IMG/VR virus record: IMGVR_UViG_3300032053_004772
Span: 22,774 to 86,773 of that record
DNA length: 64,000 nucleotides
Origin: a virus
Direction: 5' to 3' (one strand)
Below, piece by piece: positions 23,573 to 31,462 of this stretch. The position numbers and the translations under genes are program-made. The notes beneath the pieces are model-generated. The model did not search any database and was not told where the DNA came from. It was given only the letters and a program-made list of their open reading frames with translations. Within the stretch, counting starts at the first letter, position 1. Each line of letters begins with the position of its first letter.

Positions 23573-23809
23573 ATGAAGTTGAAGATTCGGTGGAAAGATC
23601 ATACGATCAAAGGTACGCCAGAGGAGATCGTGCGAACGTTGAGAACGGAGATTGCTTGGGACGCACCAAAGACGGATCAGAGGTATATGAACGAGGTTGC
23701 CGATCGGGTGCTCTATTTGTACGGAATGATGATACCGACCGACGATCCAGAGGAGTTTCTGCAGGCGCTGGCAGCGATCCAAGAGGTGAAAGTGAAGGAG
23801 GACGAGTAG
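23573..23809 (+). CDS. Small protein between amidoligase and amidotransferase
   Basis: A 78-residue acidic helical protein following an AAGGAGG site, with its stop directly before the next ATG. No motif was recognised. Its fixed place between two enzymes suggests a partner subunit, carrier or substrate peptide, but this is inference only. Confidence 0.6.
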   Translation: MKLKIRWKDHTIKGTPEEIVRTLRTEIAWDAPKTDQRYMNEVADRVLYLYGMMIPTDDPEEFLQALAAIQEVKVKEDE

Positions 23810-24565
23810 ATGTGCGGAATCACTGGCTTTGTTAAGACCGCCGATCGAACGTACGCAACTGAGCCGGTGCTGCGCTCCGTGTTTGAGGTGATGCAGATTC
23901 GTGGAGAGCACGCTAGTGGAATCGCTGCGTTGATGGGAAGCAAGAAGAAGCGAGAGATCGGAGTTGCTAAGGGTAACGTTCCGTCGACCGAGTTCGTACA
24001 GAGAGACGAGTGGAAGGAGTTCGTTCCTCGCGCGAACGTGCTGATCGCGCATACGAGATACGCTGTCTACGGGAATCCGTCCGACAACATTAACAACCAT
24101 CCGCACAGCACCGACGACTACAAGTACTCGTTGATCCACAACGGAATAGTGCACGATCGACCTAAGAGCGTTCGAGGGTTGCTTAAGAGCAAATGTGACT
24201 CTGAGATACTCTTACGGTTGCTCGAAAAGAACGGAGTTGTGAAGGGATTCCGAAAGATCGCGCATATGAAGCGTTCCTCTGTAGCAGTGCTAGTGATCAA
24301 GGCCGACACTGGAGTACTTTATGCGTATCGGAACGAACACTCGCCGCTGGTGTACTGCGATCTGACGACCGAGATCGGAGGGTTGCTCTTTGCTAGCACG
24401 GCCGAGTTGATGGTAGAAGGTATTCGAAAGGCCGGATTCGATTTCGGAGATATCGAACGGCGCTGTGCTCCTATAATTCCAAACGTGGTGTACGCGTTCA
24501 CAACTAAGCGCAGGTATCCGAAGACGAAAGTTCTTACGGAGAGCGTTGTTCAGACAGTGACGTAG
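23810..24565 (+). CDS. Class II glutamine amidotransferase
   Basis: A 251-residue protein starting MCGITGFV, with Cys2 as N-terminal nucleophile after Met removal. IRGEHASGIA (residues about 30-39), HTRYAVYGN near 81 and HPHSTDD..LIHNG near 97 match the Ntn-hydrolase glutaminase domain of GlmS/AsnB-type enzymes. No synthetase domain is attached, so it probably supplies ammonia to the amidoligase encoded upstream, or acts as a stand-alone amidohydrolase. Confidence 0.85.
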   Translation: MCGITGFVKTADRTYATEPVLRSVFEVMQIRGEHASGIAALMGSKKKREIGVAKGNVPSTEFVQRDEWKEFVPRANVLIAHTRYAVYGNPSDNINNHPHSTDDYKYSLIHNGIVHDRPKSVRGLLKSKCDSEILLRLLEKNGVVKGFRKIAHMKRSSVAVLVIKADTGVLYAYRNEHSPLVYCDLTTEIGGLLFASTAELMVEGIRKAGFDFGDIERRCAPIIPNVVYAFTTKRRYPKTKVLTESVVQTVT

Positions 24566-24576
24566 GAGGTGAGGTG

Positions 24577-24774
24577 ATGAGCTTTCGCTGTGAAATCTGT
24601 AAGCAACCACAACCGGATCATACGAAGCCGGTTCGGGTTGTCACAGAAGAGAGAGAGAAGATCTATCCTCCGAGATATCGGAGTGATAGAACTCTCATCG
24701 ATGAGGGTGGGGTTGGTACAGAGATCGTAAAGGAAAAGAGTCTCTGTCAACCTTGTGCGAGGAGGTTACAGTAG
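24577..24774 (+). CDS. Small zinc-ribbon-like protein
   Basis: A 65-residue basic protein with CEIC near the start and CQPC near the end, a likely four-cysteine zinc site. The ATG at 24577 follows AGGAGGTGAGG. An in-frame GTG at 24574 is also possible. Its stop overlaps the next start by one base. Unknown function, possibly nucleic-acid binding. Confidence 0.55.
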   Translation: MSFRCEICKQPQPDHTKPVRVVTEEREKIYPPRYRSDRTLIDEGGVGTEIVKEKSLCQPCARRLQ

Positions 24775-25565
24775 TGAACGAACACGACTTCGAGGTGGTA
24801 CGAGAGCCACTGCCTCTCTCGGACGGAATCGACACTATGCACGACGCGATTGTGAGAGCTGACAATCGCACTGTAATGGGTGTTGTATCACGTGACTATC
24901 AGCTCGTGAAGCACGTTGAGGCAATCGACTTTGTGCGGTCGATGTTTCCGGCAGAGACGTACAAGACGCAGGAGAAGATCGTTAGCTACGCCGGTGGTAA
25001 GAGGCTCGATTACACTCTCACGCTACCGACGATGCGCGCTCTAGTGGTTGGAGAGGAGTTCGATCCGATGATCACGGTGAGGAACTCCTACGATCTTTCC
25101 AGCTCGTTCTCACTGTGGTTCGGAGTCAAGAAGCTCTCGTGTGAGAACGGAGCGTACGTTACAAAGAGAGCGTATGCGGTGCGTCTTAATCACGCGTATC
25201 ACAACATCGAGTTCGATCGGATCCGACAACCAGTACTGACCAAGCTTGAGACTGTGGTAAGTCGTCTCTCCGATCGGTTGTCACAGATGGGCACCAAAGA
25301 CGGTCTTGCGTATCTCGTACCTTTCATCTTTGAGAGCGTCGTTGCTACGAAGTACAAAGAAGCGGTTCTCGCAGTTGAAGAGATGCGAGGCAAGATCGAG
25401 GTCGTTCGGGACGATCAGGATCGGATCACGGAGATCAAACCGACTAGGGATCTGTTGACGGCCTACGTGGTGTGGAACGCTCTAACGTTCGTCGCGACAC
25501 ACAAGGTCGAGGCGATGCAGGTTCGGCGAGATATAGACGCGGAGATCGCGCGACTCTTCTTTTAG
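24774..25565 (+). CDS. DUF932 family protein
   Basis: A 263-residue protein with VVSRDYQLV near residue 40, YTLTLPTMRA, a central F(S)LWFGVKKLSCENG segment near 118 and a C-terminal helical region. This matches the DUF932 (phage/plasmid-like TIGR03299) family, found in phages and plasmids and often placed near replication or recombination genes. GTG 24774 is chosen because GGAGG lies eight bases upstream. The biochemical role of the family is not settled. Confidence 0.72.
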   Translation: MNEHDFEVVREPLPLSDGIDTMHDAIVRADNRTVMGVVSRDYQLVKHVEAIDFVRSMFPAETYKTQEKIVSYAGGKRLDYTLTLPTMRALVVGEEFDPMITVRNSYDLSSSFSLWFGVKKLSCENGAYVTKRAYAVRLNHAYHNIEFDRIRQPVLTKLETVVSRLSDRLSQMGTKDGLAYLVPFIFESVVATKYKEAVLAVEEMRGKIEVVRDDQDRITEIKPTRDLLTAYVVWNALTFVATHKVEAMQVRRDIDAEIARLFF

Positions 25566-25581
25566 GAAGAGGGTTACCTTT

Positions 25582-25607
25582 GCCGGTCTTTGTGAGAGAC
25601 CGGCTTT
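25582..25607 (+). terminator. Hairpin, weak terminator or attenuator
   Basis: An 8-bp perfect stem GCCGGTCT/AGACCGGC (25582-25589 with 25597-25604) with a 7-base loop is followed by only TTT. It lies 17 bases after the DUF932 stop. The short T tract makes complete termination doubtful. Confidence 0.5.
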
Positions 25608-25629
25608 GGGAACTGGTGAAGGAGGAACT

Positions 25630-25716
25630 ATGAAGTGGTACGGGGTACTGCTGATAGCCTACGGTGCCTTCCTGCTGGGCTTCTTTTTCGCGGCGCTATT
25701 TCGGGCGAGTAGGTAG
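25630..25716 (+). CDS. 28-residue single-span membrane peptide
   Basis: An ATG after AAGGAGG opens a 28-codon frame: a short polar start, one continuous hydrophobic helix of about 20 residues and a basic end (RASR). The strong ribosome site in an otherwise gene-free gap and the textbook topology support translation. Possibly a small regulatory or toxic membrane peptide. Confidence 0.5.
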   Translation: MKWYGVLLIAYGAFLLGFFFAALFRASR

Positions 25717-25774
25717 AGTAATAAGGTAAAGTTGAAAGAGTTCTTTCGGTATTATTACTGTGATGGAGGTTTAG

Positions 25775-26002
25775 ATGGCTAAATTACTTCGGCAGGTGAC
25801 GTTGCGAAAGGACGCGACTGAGTACGATAGTGCGTTGACGCTTTCGATCTCAGCGAACTGGCTTACTCGGACGGGTTTGAAGAGAGGAGACTTCATCAAT
25901 ATCTATGAAGAGGATGCAAAAACGCTGCGCGTTACAGCAGAACGAAATCCCTTCGGAACGCCGGAAGAGATTCCACAACCCGGTCGTCGGAAGAGTGAGT
26001 AG
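25775..26002 (+). CDS. AbrB/SpoVT-like small DNA-binding protein
   Basis: A 75-residue basic protein with a strand-turn pattern LRQVTLRKD, LTLSISANWL, GLKRGDFINIYEED, LRVTAE. It resembles the swapped-hairpin AbrB/MazE fold (strand, Ser-Ile-xxxW, GLKxGD, strand). It is preceded by ATGGAGG and ends before a strong terminator, as expected of a small transcription regulator. No toxin partner is next to it. Confidence 0.55.
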   Translation: MAKLLRQVTLRKDATEYDSALTLSISANWLTRTGLKRGDFINIYEEDAKTLRVTAERNPFGTPEEIPQPGRRKSE

Positions 26003-26059
26003 TTTACTAACGTCACCCGGAAACCGAAACTTCGTATATCTCTCTTCTTTCTTTTGTCA

Positions 26060-26109
26060 GCGAGCCCGAGATGTTCTCCTCCCACTCTCATCCGGGCTCG
26101 CGTTTTTTT
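26060..26109 (+). terminator. Intrinsic terminator after the AbrB-like gene
   Basis: GCGAGCCCG (26060-26068) pairs over 9 bp with CGGGCTCGC (26093-26101) around a 24-base loop, followed by G and seven T at 26103-26109. It ends the amidoligase/DUF932 operon. Confidence 0.82.
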
Positions 26110-26115
26110 ACGTAT

Positions 26116-26562
26116 ATGATAACGCGGATTCGTATTGAACTTAACACCGAAAGCGGACGCGTAGTACAGATAAGTGGAGCGCGACATCTTCTTCCTATGA
26201 CACCCGCTGAGCGAATTCTGGCGTACTTCAACAAGGTTACCGGGAAGAAGTTGCGCACAACAACAAAGGAGAACATGCAACTTATCGAGGCACGACTTCG
26301 GGAAGGTTATACGGAGGCGGACTTTCGGCACGTCATCGATGTTAAGCAACTGGAGTGGAGGGGAACAGAGATGTATCGCCACATGCAACCACCGACTCTG
26401 TTCATTCCCTCACACTTCGATAACTACTTGAACACACGGTTGGAGGATGTGCGACCTCAACGACAACGTGTCTTCGGAGACACGCTCACGTGTTCGAACT
26501 GTCATAATATTGTGTATCAACACGACACTGTTTGTAGAACCTGCGGAAAGGAGCTCGAGTGA
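26116..26562 (+). CDS. Phage O-like replication protein (Phg_2220_C domain)
   Basis: A 148-residue protein with ILAYFNKVTGKK, a helical stretch IEARLREGYTEADF, and MQPPTLFIPSHFDNYLN (about residues 90-110). These are the conserved blocks of the phage replication C-terminal domain (Phg_2220_C). A CxNC...CRTC zinc site ends it. ATG 26116 lies only six bases after the terminator T run and has no clear ribosome site. The operon start is therefore odd: either initiation is internal or transcription begins within the terminator. It overlaps the helicase loader gene. Confidence 0.7.
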   Translation: MITRIRIELNTESGRVVQISGARHLLPMTPAERILAYFNKVTGKKLRTTTKENMQLIEARLREGYTEADFRHVIDVKQLEWRGTEMYRHMQPPTLFIPSHFDNYLNTRLEDVRPQRQRVFGDTLTCSNCHNIVYQHDTVCRTCGKELE

Positions 26563-27428
26563 AGATCGAGAATCCGAATCACGTGGGTGAGCATACTCTC
26601 TACCTTATTGGAGGACAACGAGTCTGTGGTAGTTGTCGCCGATCTCTTCTTAATACGGAGAAGTGTCCTTTCTGCGGTGCTACGTACGATGAAGAGGAAG
26701 AAGTCGATAGCACAACAAGAATCACCAGAGAGCTTTTCGACAGACTCTTTCCGCAGGATGCTTCTTTAGATGTAGAGAGCGACTTTCGCACTCACGCTCT
26801 TCTCGTTCATCACTCTCAGGACTCTGTGAGTCCGAGCTCTGCACAATTAGATCGGGAGCTAAAACGTCAGCAGGCTGATCTGTTAAGTACATCAGGGATT
26901 CCTCGCTGCTTTCACGCCACACCCTGGGAACAGTATGTTTTGCATCCTGAGATGATAGAACCGGTTAGGTGGCTGCGCAGTTACGCTATGAGACCAGTAC
27001 CGATGACGATTCTATTATTCGGCCCCAACAACTGTGGCAAAACGATGTTAGTGAGTATGCTGTTGCGAGACATGCTACTTCAATTCGGTCCGGTGATCGG
27101 TGGTTACTTTCTAACGCCGTCCGAGATCGTAAACGTTACGATGAATGCGTGGAAGGATACGAAGTCACAAGAACGATTGGATTACATTCGAATTGCATCC
27201 GTTGTAGCGATTGATGATATGTTCGATACTGAGAAAGCGTGGATACGACTAGAGGGACCTGCTTTGCCTCTACTCGATGACTTTCTTAGGTTGCGTATTC
27301 ACAATCAACTTTCAACGTTGATCACGACGAATAAATTGCCTCTGACGTTAGAGGAGACACCTGCGTTTAGAGGAATGATGTTTCTTTTGCGAAAGACGAA
27401 CTTTCGAATTGTTGAGGTGTACCGTTGA
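26559..27428 (+). CDS. DnaC-like helicase loader ATPase
   Basis: A 289-residue protein with a zinc ribbon (CGSC..CPFC, about 23-41), then an AAA+ domain with Walker A GPNNCGKT near 155 and Walker B VVAIDDMF near 216. It overlaps both the O-like gene and DnaB helicase gene, the typical order of a phage initiation module. It probably loads the helicase at the origin. A zinc ribbon on a DnaC-type loader is slightly unusual. Confidence 0.82.
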   Translation: MKIENPNHVGEHTLYLIGGQRVCGSCRRSLLNTEKCPFCGATYDEEEEVDSTTRITRELFDRLFPQDASLDVESDFRTHALLVHHSQDSVSPSSAQLDRELKRQQADLLSTSGIPRCFHATPWEQYVLHPEMIEPVRWLRSYAMRPVPMTILLFGPNNCGKTMLVSMLLRDMLLQFGPVIGGYFLTPSEIVNVTMNAWKDTKSQERLDYIRIASVVAIDDMFDTEKAWIRLEGPALPLLDDFLRLRIHNQLSTLITTNKLPLTLEETPAFRGMMFLLRKTNFRIVEVYR

Positions 27429-28897
27429 GTGATCTCTTCGCGCTAAGTCGAGACGAAGACAATGAGCGGGTGGTGTTGAGTGGAGCTTTACGAGACGTTC
27501 TGTGCTACAAACTGTTCGTGGATTTAGAGGCGAAGGACTTCTTTGATGCTAAAAATCGTTGTGTAGCTGAAGCGCTGTTGCAAGCAGGACAACCGAGTTC
27601 TCTAGATCTTATTCTTGCGCTCTGTCGAAAGACTGTATATACGCAACCTACTCGAGAGGAACTTATCGCGTTGTACGGAACTGTACGCGCGTCTGTTGCC
27701 GAGTATAAGAAGCACATCGAGTTGATCAAGTCGGACTCTCGCAAGCGAACGATAGAAGACGAGTTGTTGCCTGAGTTGGTTGAGAGTCTAGCGACTCGTT
27801 CGATTGAGATCAGTCGAGTATCAGATGTTGCATTACGCATCAAAGATATCGCTGATGTGGGAGCGGGAAAGTCGTTGATCTCTACTGCAGCAGACGCACT
27901 TGAACAGTACGCTGCGGTAGAAGAGGCCCGACTAAACAAGCAGTACTTTCGAGGTACCGGATTCGCTAGGATCGATCAGCATCTAACGAGAGGATTCTTT
28001 CCCGGTGGTATAACCGTTCTTGCAGGTCGACCAGGAATGGGAAAGAGTGCAGCTGTAATCAACTCGATACTGCGTCTCGGAATTGGTAAAAATAGTGTTC
28101 CGGGAATCCTCTTCTCGTTAGAGATGAGTCTGGTCTCTGTACTAGATCGGGTTCTGGCGAGATTGGCTGGTATCCCGTTTGTTCGTATCGCGAAGCACTT
28201 TTCGGAACTAACTCCTACGGAACGACAGCAGTACGAGAGTGCGAAAGTGCAACTAAGAAAGAACACTCACGTTCACTTCTGTGATACTGCAGGAGTGTCA
28301 CTTCAGTTTATTCGAGAGCAGATTCGTAGATTTCAAGTACGAACAGGACAGCAGTTCTGCGTTGCGTACGTAGATTTGTTCGGAAAGATTCGAGATCTAC
28401 GAGAGGACTTTCTTGCGCAGAGTTATGAGCGAAGTCTGAATCAGATGCAGGCTATCGCTCGGGAACTCGGAGTACACTTCGTACTTGTAGCTCAGATTCG
28501 ACGCGACGCCGAGGGTGGAAGAAAAAGCATCTGGAAAAATAGGCCAAGTCTGAACGACATTAAGAACTCCGGAGCGTGGGAGGAAGTCGCAGACTTGGTT
28601 TTGTTTTTGTTTCGCGCAAAGTACTACAATCCGGAACTTGAAGATGATGTGCTAGAGATGCATGTGGCGAAGCAACGCGATGGATTGGCGAATGTTACGG
28701 AGTACTTTCGATTCTCAGCGGAGTATTCGATGATTCTTGATGAGGAGGGGTTGTTACCCTATGATAGACGGGAGTACTCGGAGCAAAATCGGTCGGCTGC
28801 TCGTACGCAGTCTTCTCAAGAGACACGAGCACAGCTCAGTAACCTTAGACGTAGAAGGTTGGCTGACGACGGAGCTTCGAGCAGAGCAAGTTCGTAA
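27425..28897 (+). CDS. dnaB: Replicative DNA helicase (DnaB family)
   Basis: A 490-residue RecA-fold helicase with Walker A AGRPGMGKSA near residue 200, the GFARIDQHLTRGFFPGG entry motif just before it, a DLFGKIRDL Walker B region near 318 and HFVLVAQIRRD downstream. The start is TTG overlapping the loader stop (TTGA). The N-terminal domain is shorter than in bacterial DnaB. The last 137 bases overlap the primase gene, so coding is dense here. Confidence 0.9.
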   Translation: MSDLFALSRDEDNERVVLSGALRDVLCYKLFVDLEAKDFFDAKNRCVAEALLQAGQPSSLDLILALCRKTVYTQPTREELIALYGTVRASVAEYKKHIELIKSDSRKRTIEDELLPELVESLATRSIEISRVSDVALRIKDIADVGAGKSLISTAADALEQYAAVEEARLNKQYFRGTGFARIDQHLTRGFFPGGITVLAGRPGMGKSAAVINSILRLGIGKNSVPGILFSLEMSLVSVLDRVLARLAGIPFVRIAKHFSELTPTERQQYESAKVQLRKNTHVHFCDTAGVSLQFIREQIRRFQVRTGQQFCVAYVDLFGKIRDLREDFLAQSYERSLNQMQAIARELGVHFVLVAQIRRDAEGGRKSIWKNRPSLNDIKNSGAWEEVADLVLFLFRAKYYNPELEDDVLEMHVAKQRDGLANVTEYFRFSAEYSMILDEEGLLPYDRREYSEQNRSAARTQSSQETRAQLSNLRRRRLADDGASSRASS

Positions 28898-29735
28898 ACT
28901 CGATGATCGCTGGTGGGAGTTGAAGTGTCTGAATCCCACCCACAGCGATAACAATCCAAGTATGGGGTACAATCAAGAGACCGGATCGTGGAACTGCTGG
29001 AGTTGTGGAGTCTTTGGATCTGGACCGATTGCGTTAACCGTTCTCGCGTTAGAGACGAGAGAGGAGGAAGCACTCGAACGCGTTCTACCGTATGTACTAG
29101 CGTACGACTCGGAGCGGAGAGAGCGAAAGGTCGTACGACGACATCTGCTACCGGAGATGGAATTATTGGGACTTGTTCCTCTTCCCGAAACCGCTCAGAA
29201 GTATCTTCGTGAACGTGGAATACCTCTCGAGTTCGCAGAACGCAAGGGAGCGAGGTGGTCGATGGAAAACAGACGACTGATCGTTCCTGTAGAAACCGAT
29301 TGGTGGGTCGGTCGTCGAATTGTCGAAGATCCTATGAGGCCGAAGTATCTCTTTCCGAAGTTCTTTCCTCGTACGACGATCCTTTACAACTATCAAGAGT
29401 ACTCACAGAGTAAGGAAGTAGCGGTTGTGGAAGGAGTGTTCGACGCGTGGAAGGTAGAGTTAGCCGGATACCCGTGCGTAGCGACTTTCGGTAGCGCGGT
29501 AACAAAACTACAGTTGGAGCTTTTGAGAGCGTTTCATAGTGTTATCGTCGTACCAGATAACGATCTAGGTGGACAGACGTTCTCGAATGCTCTTTCAAAA
29601 CTGCAGGTAGCCGAACTATGGACGGTTCTTCCGTTGAGGAAGAAGGATATCGGAGAATATGATGTGGAAGAAGTGTGCTCTATCCTTGCGACTAAGAAGC
29701 GATTTTGGGAGGTGCACGGAAGAATCTTTCGTTAA
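28761..29735 (+). CDS. DNA primase (zinc-finger and TOPRIM)
   Basis: A 324-residue protein with a CHC2-like zinc site (CLNPTHSDNNPS..WNCWSCG, about 50-80), a RepB/primase-type central region and a TOPRIM core with VAVVEGVFDAWK near 226 and VVPDNDLGG near 267. ATG 28761 follows AGGAGGGG at 28743-28750. Earlier in-frame starts at 28737/28740 lack a ribosome site. It overlaps the helicase C-terminus by 137 bases. It ends at TAA 29733-29735, just before a promoter. Confidence 0.85.
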   Translation: MIDGSTRSKIGRLLVRSLLKRHEHSSVTLDVEGWLTTELRAEQVRKLDDRWWELKCLNPTHSDNNPSMGYNQETGSWNCWSCGVFGSGPIALTVLALETREEEALERVLPYVLAYDSERRERKVVRRHLLPEMELLGLVPLPETAQKYLRERGIPLEFAERKGARWSMENRRLIVPVETDWWVGRRIVEDPMRPKYLFPKFFPRTTILYNYQEYSQSKEVAVVEGVFDAWKVELAGYPCVATFGSAVTKLQLELLRAFHSVIVVPDNDLGGQTFSNALSKLQVAELWTVLPLRKKDIGEYDVEEVCSILATKKRFWEVHGRIFR

Positions 29736-29755
29736 AAATATTTCGCTAAAGCCTC

Positions 29756-29784
29756 TTGATTTTCTTGAGTGAGTATATTATAAT
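29756..29784 (+). promoter_or_regulatory. Strong sigma70-type promoter, near-copy of the 22.6 kb promoter
   Basis: TTGATT (29756-29761), a 17-base spacer and TATAAT (29779-29784). The sequences CCTCTTGATTTT and TATATTATAAT are shared with 22610-22641, and both are followed by a G/A-rich leader. It probably starts the operon with the sigma-like gene and the 7-deazaguanine genes. Confidence 0.85.
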
Positions 29785-29832
29785 TTGATTGAGGAGAGAA
29801 GAGACGGATTACAAAACAGAGTAGGAGGAGAG

Positions 29833-30354
29833 ATGAGCCCAACACAGGAGATTAAGTTCTTAGAGATCCGCAGACAGTATCTTCCGTTTCGATGTAAGAC
29901 CGCGAGAAAGAATCGATCGCTCGAATTTGAGGATGGTATACAGGAAATAGATTACGAGATGTGGAAGACGTTCTCGCACGATCCTGAAGATCCTCACGTG
30001 GTGACCTATATGATTCGACACGCTCGCTGGTACTTGCAAGATCTATCTGTAGCTGCTCAAGAGAAGTACTCTTCTAGTCTAGAGGATGTCTCAGAGATGT
30101 CCTCACCGAGATTGGTTCATGAGGATGATTTCGTAGAGCGTATCCTAATGCAGGATGTTGTCGATCGAGTGAGAGACTCCTTTCTCAAGGATCGAGCCGA
30201 CAAGATTATGATGCGCTGTGCAAAGATTATCGATCTGCTGCGAGAAGGTTACACCTCTGCAGCTATCGCTCGTGAGTGTGGCGTTTCCGCATCAGAGATC
30301 TCGATGGAGATCCGAGACTTTATTCAGCCAGCGTTTCGTGTAGCACTGTGCTGA
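29833..30354 (+). CDS. Sigma-like/HTH DNA-binding protein
   Basis: A 173-residue protein with a C-terminal helix-turn-helix (REGYTSAAIARECGVSASE, about 134-153) and an upstream helical region, a layout like sigma70 region 2/4 proteins. ATG 29833 follows GTAGGAGGAGAG. The earlier codon at 29785 falls immediately after the -10 box and would be too early. As first gene of a new unit it may direct transcription of later genes. Region 2 is not clear, so a simpler repressor or activator is possible. Confidence 0.55.
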   Translation: MSPTQEIKFLEIRRQYLPFRCKTARKNRSLEFEDGIQEIDYEMWKTFSHDPEDPHVVTYMIRHARWYLQDLSVAAQEKYSSSLEDVSEMSSPRLVHEDDFVERILMQDVVDRVRDSFLKDRADKIMMRCAKIIDLLREGYTSAAIARECGVSASEISMEIRDFIQPAFRVALC

Positions 30355-30764
30355 AACCGATGCTCTCCTGGTGCTCTTTGCGTCAGGGTGAGTATGATTG
30401 GCGAAGGTGTTGGAACTGCTTTGCGCGTGCTGAAGCTCGGATTCGCACGTTAGAGTGTAAAGTCTTGCATATGTCCCGTTACCGTCTGTTTTCTTTATAC
30501 AGAGGTAATGGAGTCCCAGAGGCGTTCGGTTATTATAATCGTCTATTAGTAGGCTATCGTCAGTTGGGTATCGTTGTGAGACGACCGAGAAAGATCGTTG
30601 CTTTCAGGCTTCCGCGTACACTGGAGACCTACGATGAAGAAACCGATTCAGAGGGGATTTATCCAGATCAACAAGGATTTGAAGATTCCGGCGATTCGGA
30701 TCTGCAAGTATCGGAAGCTGGCAGATCCGACGCTGTCTCAAGAGCTGAAGAGGAAGAGTCGTAA
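30348..30764 (+). CDS. Hypothetical protein with acidic tail
   Basis: A 138-residue frame from GTG 30348, overlapping the previous stop. The first 90 residues are Arg/Trp/Cys-rich and the last 45 strongly acidic. The 3' part overlaps another small frame that has its own ribosome site, so the acidic tail could be an out-of-frame artefact. Unrecognised. Confidence 0.45.
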   Translation: MLKPMLSWCSLRQGEYDWRRCWNCFARAEARIRTLECKVLHMSRYRLFSLYRGNGVPEAFGYYNRLLVGYRQLGIVVRRPRKIVAFRLPRTLETYDEETDSEGIYPDQQGFEDSGDSDLQVSEAGRSDAVSRAEEEES

Positions 30765-30801
30765 TACGCGTAGACATTTGCGTCAAAAACTAGGAGGTTG
30801 A
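30634..30801 (+). CDS. Small basic protein
   Basis: A 55-residue, Lys/Arg-rich protein with GGAG eight bases before ATG 30634. It overlaps the preceding frame by 131 bases. Its stop is just before the QueC ATG, and the QueC ribosome site AGGAGG lies within its last codons. The basic character suggests nucleic-acid binding. Confidence 0.45.
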   Translation: MKKPIQRGFIQINKDLKIPAIRICKYRKLADPTLSQELKRKSRNTRRHLRQKLGG

Positions 30802-30802
30802 A

Positions 30803-31462
30803 ATGCGTCGGGTCGTCTTGATTCTGTCGGGTGGAATGGATTCCACGACTCTTCTTGCTGTGTTGAAGTCAGAACACGATGAGGTGCGTACGCTGACGTT
30901 CAACTACGGTTCGAAGCATAACGAACGAGAGAATTACGCCGCGGATTTGCTTTCAACTACGTACGGCGTAGCAAACAATCTGATCTCTCTGCCGTTTATC
31001 GACAAGCTGTTCAGCTCCGATCTATTGAAGAGCGGAGAAGACGTTCCGAGCGGACACTACACCGATGAGTCACAGCGTCGGACAGTAGTGCCTTTTCGAA
31101 ACGGAATCATGCTGTCGATCGCGGTTGGTTTCGCTGAGTCGATTGGTTTCGACTACGTCGCGTTTGCGAATCACGCCGGTGATCACGCGATCTATCCTGA
31201 CTGTAGAGAGAGATTCGTCTCCGCGCTGGATGCGGCCGCACAAGCGGGAACGTATCTTGGAGTGAAGGTGGTCTCTCCGTTCTTGATGAAGACGAAGACG
31301 GACATCGTTCGGATAGGACATCGTATCGGAGTTCCTTATCATCTCACGTACTCATGCTATCGCGGAGGTGTTAAACACTGTGGTACGTGTGGCACGTGTA
31401 CAGAGCGGAAGGAAGCGTTTCGAGATGCCGGCGTGAAGGATCCGACGGAGTATATAGTATGA
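30803..31462 (+). CDS. queC: 7-cyano-7-deazaguanine (preQ0) synthase QueC
   Basis: A 219-residue enzyme with the PP-loop LSGGMDSTT (about 8-16), FNYGSKHNERE near 34, VPFRNG near 96 and a four-cysteine zinc site (CYRGGVKHCGTCGTC, about 188-202). All QueC hallmarks are intact. It converts 7-carboxy-7-deazaguanine to preQ0 using ATP and ammonia. In a phage this normally feeds DNA modification rather than tRNA queuosine. It overlaps the aminotransferase gene by four bases and heads a five-gene cluster ending with a DpdA-like gene. Confidence 0.93.
   Translation: MRRVVLILSGGMDSTTLLAVLKSEHDEVRTLTFNYGSKHNERENYAADLLSTTYGVANNLISLPFIDKLFSSDLLKSGEDVPSGHYTDESQRRTVVPFRNGIMLSIAVGFAESIGFDYVAFANHAGDHAIYPDCRERFVSALDAAAQAGTYLGVKVVSPFLMKTKTDIVRIGHRIGVPYHLTYSCYRGGVKHCGTCGTCTERKEAFRDAGVKDPTEYIV

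Noticed and set aside
23522-24154. 210-codon minus-strand frame across the amidotransferase gene
   Set aside because: Covers three well-supported + strand genes. His/Leu/Arg-rich composition is typical of an antisense shadow.
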